Assembly (NCBI GenBank): GCA_036732755.1
Contig: DAINBU010000031.1
Span: 1 to 43,382 of the forward strand
From: DASRRB01 sp036732755
GTDB taxonomy: Bacteria > Planctomycetota > B15-G4 > SIAN01
Direction of reading: 5' to 3'
Length of the DNA stretch: 43,382 nucleotides
How positions within the stretch are numbered: position 1 is the stretch's first letter; each line of letters opens with the position of its first letter. Positions 41,540 to 43,382 of this stretch are shown here, piece after piece. The notes under the pieces were generated by a model, which was not told where the DNA came from, ran no database searches, and was given only the letters and a program-made list of their open reading frames with translations. Position numbers and translations under genes: made by a program.

Positions 41540-43054
41540 ATGGTCGACCTCCTCGCCGCCTTCGCGCTCGCCGTCGCCGCCCGCGACAGCTGCCTCGTGT
41601 ACGCCGAGGAGCCGCAGGGCGCCGCGGCGCCCGAGGTGCGCGCGCTGCCGGCCAGCGAGGACGACCGCACGCGCGTCGCGGCGCTGATGGCCCGCCAGGA
41701 CGAGCTCGTGCTCGCCCACCGCGGCGACCTCGCGCGCGCCGACTTCACCGACGACTTCACCGCGCCCGACTGGGGTTGCTTCTGCCGCGACGAGCTGCTC
41801 GACCGCTGGGACGACTACCTCCACGCGCACGACGACGGCGCCCAGGTCCGCTCCGAGGTCCAGGACGTCCGCCGCGTCGGCAAGGGGCTGGTCGCGACGG
41901 TGCTGCGCCGCTTCCACGGCGTGCGCCGCGCCGACGACTCGAAGATCGAGGACGAGTCCCCCGAGACTCTCGTGCTGCGCGACCGCGAGGGCGCGCTCAA
42001 GATCGCCGCGATCTACGAGACGGCGGCGAGCCGCTGGCCGAACTTCGACCGCGCGCGCCGCACCTACGACCGCCGCTCCGACCTCGCCTTCTCGCTCACC
42101 TGGCCCGAGCCGTTCGTCCCGGTGCCGCGCGAGGGGCCGGGCGCCGCGCTCGACCAGACGCTCTTCCTCGACCCCGACGACGACGCGGTGATGTGGGCCA
42201 TGGCGTTCGACCCGACGCTCCAGCTCGGGCTCGAGCAGCTCATGACGGGCGACGCCCTCGACGGCTGCTCCGCCGAGTGGAACCGCGAGCCGAACCGGTT
42301 CAAGAATCCGCCGCCCGGCTTCGTCGAGGCGCTCGAGTGCGAGGTGCACTACCCCGCCGACGAGACGCGCGGCGCGATGGGCTGCGAGCGGCTCGAGCGG
42401 ACGATCTACCTCTCGCCCGATCACCGCATGGTCTTCGCGCTCGGCATCTCCGCGCCGCCCGCGACCTTCTTCCGCGTGAAGGGCAAGGTCGACGAGCTGG
42501 CGCGCTCGCTGCGGCTCGCCGTCGTGCGGCCGGGCAAGACCTGGACGGAGACGCTCTTCGACCTCAACCCGCGCTGGCGGTCGGTCGAGCGCGGCCTCTT
42601 CCGCACCGACGCGGCGCCGATCGAGCTGCCGATCCCGGCCGGCTTCAACGCGGTCCCGCTGGCGGGCGACCACATCCTGCGCGTGCGCCTCGAGCTGGCC
42701 GACGACCCGGGCACCTCGGTGCTCGTGCGCATCTTCCCGCCCGGCGAGGACCGCATCGCGGCCGACAAGATCCTCGAGCGCTCGATCCAGCACATGCTCG
42801 ACCTCGCCTGCGCGCAGGGGCAGGGCGGCTCGACGCGCACCTCGCGGACGGTCGACGTGCTGGGCCGCCACGGCGACCTGAACGGGATCGAGATCGTCTG
42901 CGACGACGGCAGCCGCCGCGCCTACGAGATCGTCGCCGTCGACCGCGACGACTGCCACGTGCAGGTGCAGCTGCTCCCGCGCTCCGACCGGCGCGTCGCG
43001 CAGGAGGCGGCGCTACAGCGCGTGCTCGACGCGCTCCGGGTGCGCCCGAAGTAG
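41540..43054 (+). CDS. protein of unknown function with N-terminal NTF2/SnoaL-like region
   Basis: The 504-residue protein starts 4 bases after the anti-sigma stop, so it belongs to that operon. Residues 1-14 are hydrophobic but make a poor signal peptide. Residues 45-155 (RQDELVLAHRGDLARADFTDDF through ALKIAAIYE) have the texture of an NTF2-like fold. The remainder contains two beta-rich segments separated by a linker, including FFRVKGKVDELARSLRLAVVRPGK and a C-terminal stretch resembling PsbP/DcrB-type folds. None of these calls is firm. A role in the response controlled by the sigma factor is inferred from position only. Confidence 0.7.
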   Translation: MVDLLAAFALAVAARDSCLVYAEEPQGAAAPEVRALPASEDDRTRVAALMARQDELVLAHRGDLARADFTDDFTAPDWGCFCRDELLDRWDDYLHAHDDGAQVRSEVQDVRRVGKGLVATVLRRFHGVRRADDSKIEDESPETLVLRDREGALKIAAIYETAASRWPNFDRARRTYDRRSDLAFSLTWPEPFVPVPREGPGAALDQTLFLDPDDDAVMWAMAFDPTLQLGLEQLMTGDALDGCSAEWNREPNRFKNPPPGFVEALECEVHYPADETRGAMGCERLERTIYLSPDHRMVFALGISAPPATFFRVKGKVDELARSLRLAVVRPGKTWTETLFDLNPRWRSVERGLFRTDAAPIELPIPAGFNAVPLAGDHILRVRLELADDPGTSVLVRIFPPGEDRIAADKILERSIQHMLDLACAQGQGGSTRTSRTVDVLGRHGDLNGIEIVCDDGSRRAYEIVAVDRDDCHVQVQLLPRSDRRVAQEAALQRVLDALRVRPK

Positions 43055-43073
43055 CGCCCGAGGCAGCGCCCTC

Positions 43074-43382
43074 TCAGCCGCCGTCCTTCCCGGCCGCCTT
43101 GGCCTCCTCGGCCGCGTTCTGCTGCTTCGCCTGCCCGACCTTCTTCTTCAGCTCTTCGTTACGAGCCATCTCCGCTGCGAGCTGCTTCTCGAGCGCGGCG
43201 TTCTGCTCGACGAGGGCGCGCACCTGGTCGCGGAGCTTCTGCAACGCCGCGAGGCGCTGGCGCTGCTCGGTGGAGAGCGCCTCCTCCGCCGCGATCAGCT
43301 CGCCGATGCGCGCCTCGAGCAGGCGCGCGTGCTCGACCTCTTCGCGGTACTGCTCGCGCAGCCGCGCGACCTGCTCGCGCGA
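43074..43382 (-). CDS. coiled-coil protein, C-terminal part (5' truncated by window end)
   Basis: A frame open to the window edge ends in TGA at 43074-43076 on the minus strand, giving 102 visible residues. They are almost entirely heptad-like Glu/Gln/Arg/Leu helix (REQYREEVEHARLLEARIGE, LAALQKLRDQVRALVEQN) with a Lys/Ala/Gly tail. The density of charged heptads and the lack of stops indicate a real coding end, but the family cannot be told. It converges with the preceding gene. Confidence 0.65.
   Translation of the reverse strand, partial: SREQVARLREQYREEVEHARLLEARIGELIAAEEALSTEQRQRLAALQKLRDQVRALVEQNAALEKQLAAEMARNEELKKKVGQAKQQNAAEEAKAAGKDGG

Overview
The window is very GC-rich, gene-dense bacterial DNA holding about 30 protein genes, a 10-base scaffold gap, and no rRNA, tRNA, CRISPR array or recognisable insertion sequence. 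A Ser/Thr kinase with an N-terminal zinc ribbon and a C-terminal sulfatase-modifying-like domain, PEGA lipoproteins, very large multiheme cytochromes and an ECF sigma/anti-sigma pair together suggest Planctomycetota. Myxococcota or another high-GC phylum is possible. No marker in the window settles this.

Left part (1-9778): the 3' end of a DAHP synthase gene is followed by a minus-strand translation operon transcribed aspS-thrS-infC-rpmI-rplT-pheS-pheT. The infC leader carries a strong hairpin plus T-run. A Shine-Dalgarno sequence there is placed for a start upstream of the first ATG, at a non-AUG codon. IF3 has a long C-terminal tail encoded by 15-bp tandem repeats.

Middle-left (9923-15031): a 1301-residue membrane Ser/Thr kinase on the plus strand faces a minus-strand operon of three small lipoproteins, two of them PEGA-like.

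Centre (15245-31172), the most unusual part: first an outer-membrane beta-barrel gene and a decaheme lipoprotein cytochrome with LVIVD repeats, a porin-cytochrome-like pair. After an orphan lipoprotein comes a tightly overlapping minus-strand operon. In transcription order it encodes a double-FHA membrane-anchored protein, a periplasmic cytochrome with 17 CXXCH plus one CX3CH motif, a membrane protein with two His pairs spaced like a diheme cytochrome b, a cytoplasmic protein with two cyclic-nucleotide-binding domains fused to a 16-Cys iron-sulfur module, and an FHA-like/TM/15-heme cytochrome. Divergently transcribed from a 76-bp spacer is an FHA-GAF-class III adenylate cyclase. I infer a transmembrane electron conduit whose activity is gated by cAMP and possibly by phospho-signals. 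A methyltransferase gene follows the cyclase.

Right part (32094-43382): a complete F1Fo ATP synthase operon (atpZ-atpI-like-atpB-E-F-H-A-G-D-C, minus strand), a scaffold gap, then a plus-strand ECF sigma factor, a double zinc-finger anti-sigma factor and an unknown protein. The window ends in a partial coiled-coil gene on the minus strand.
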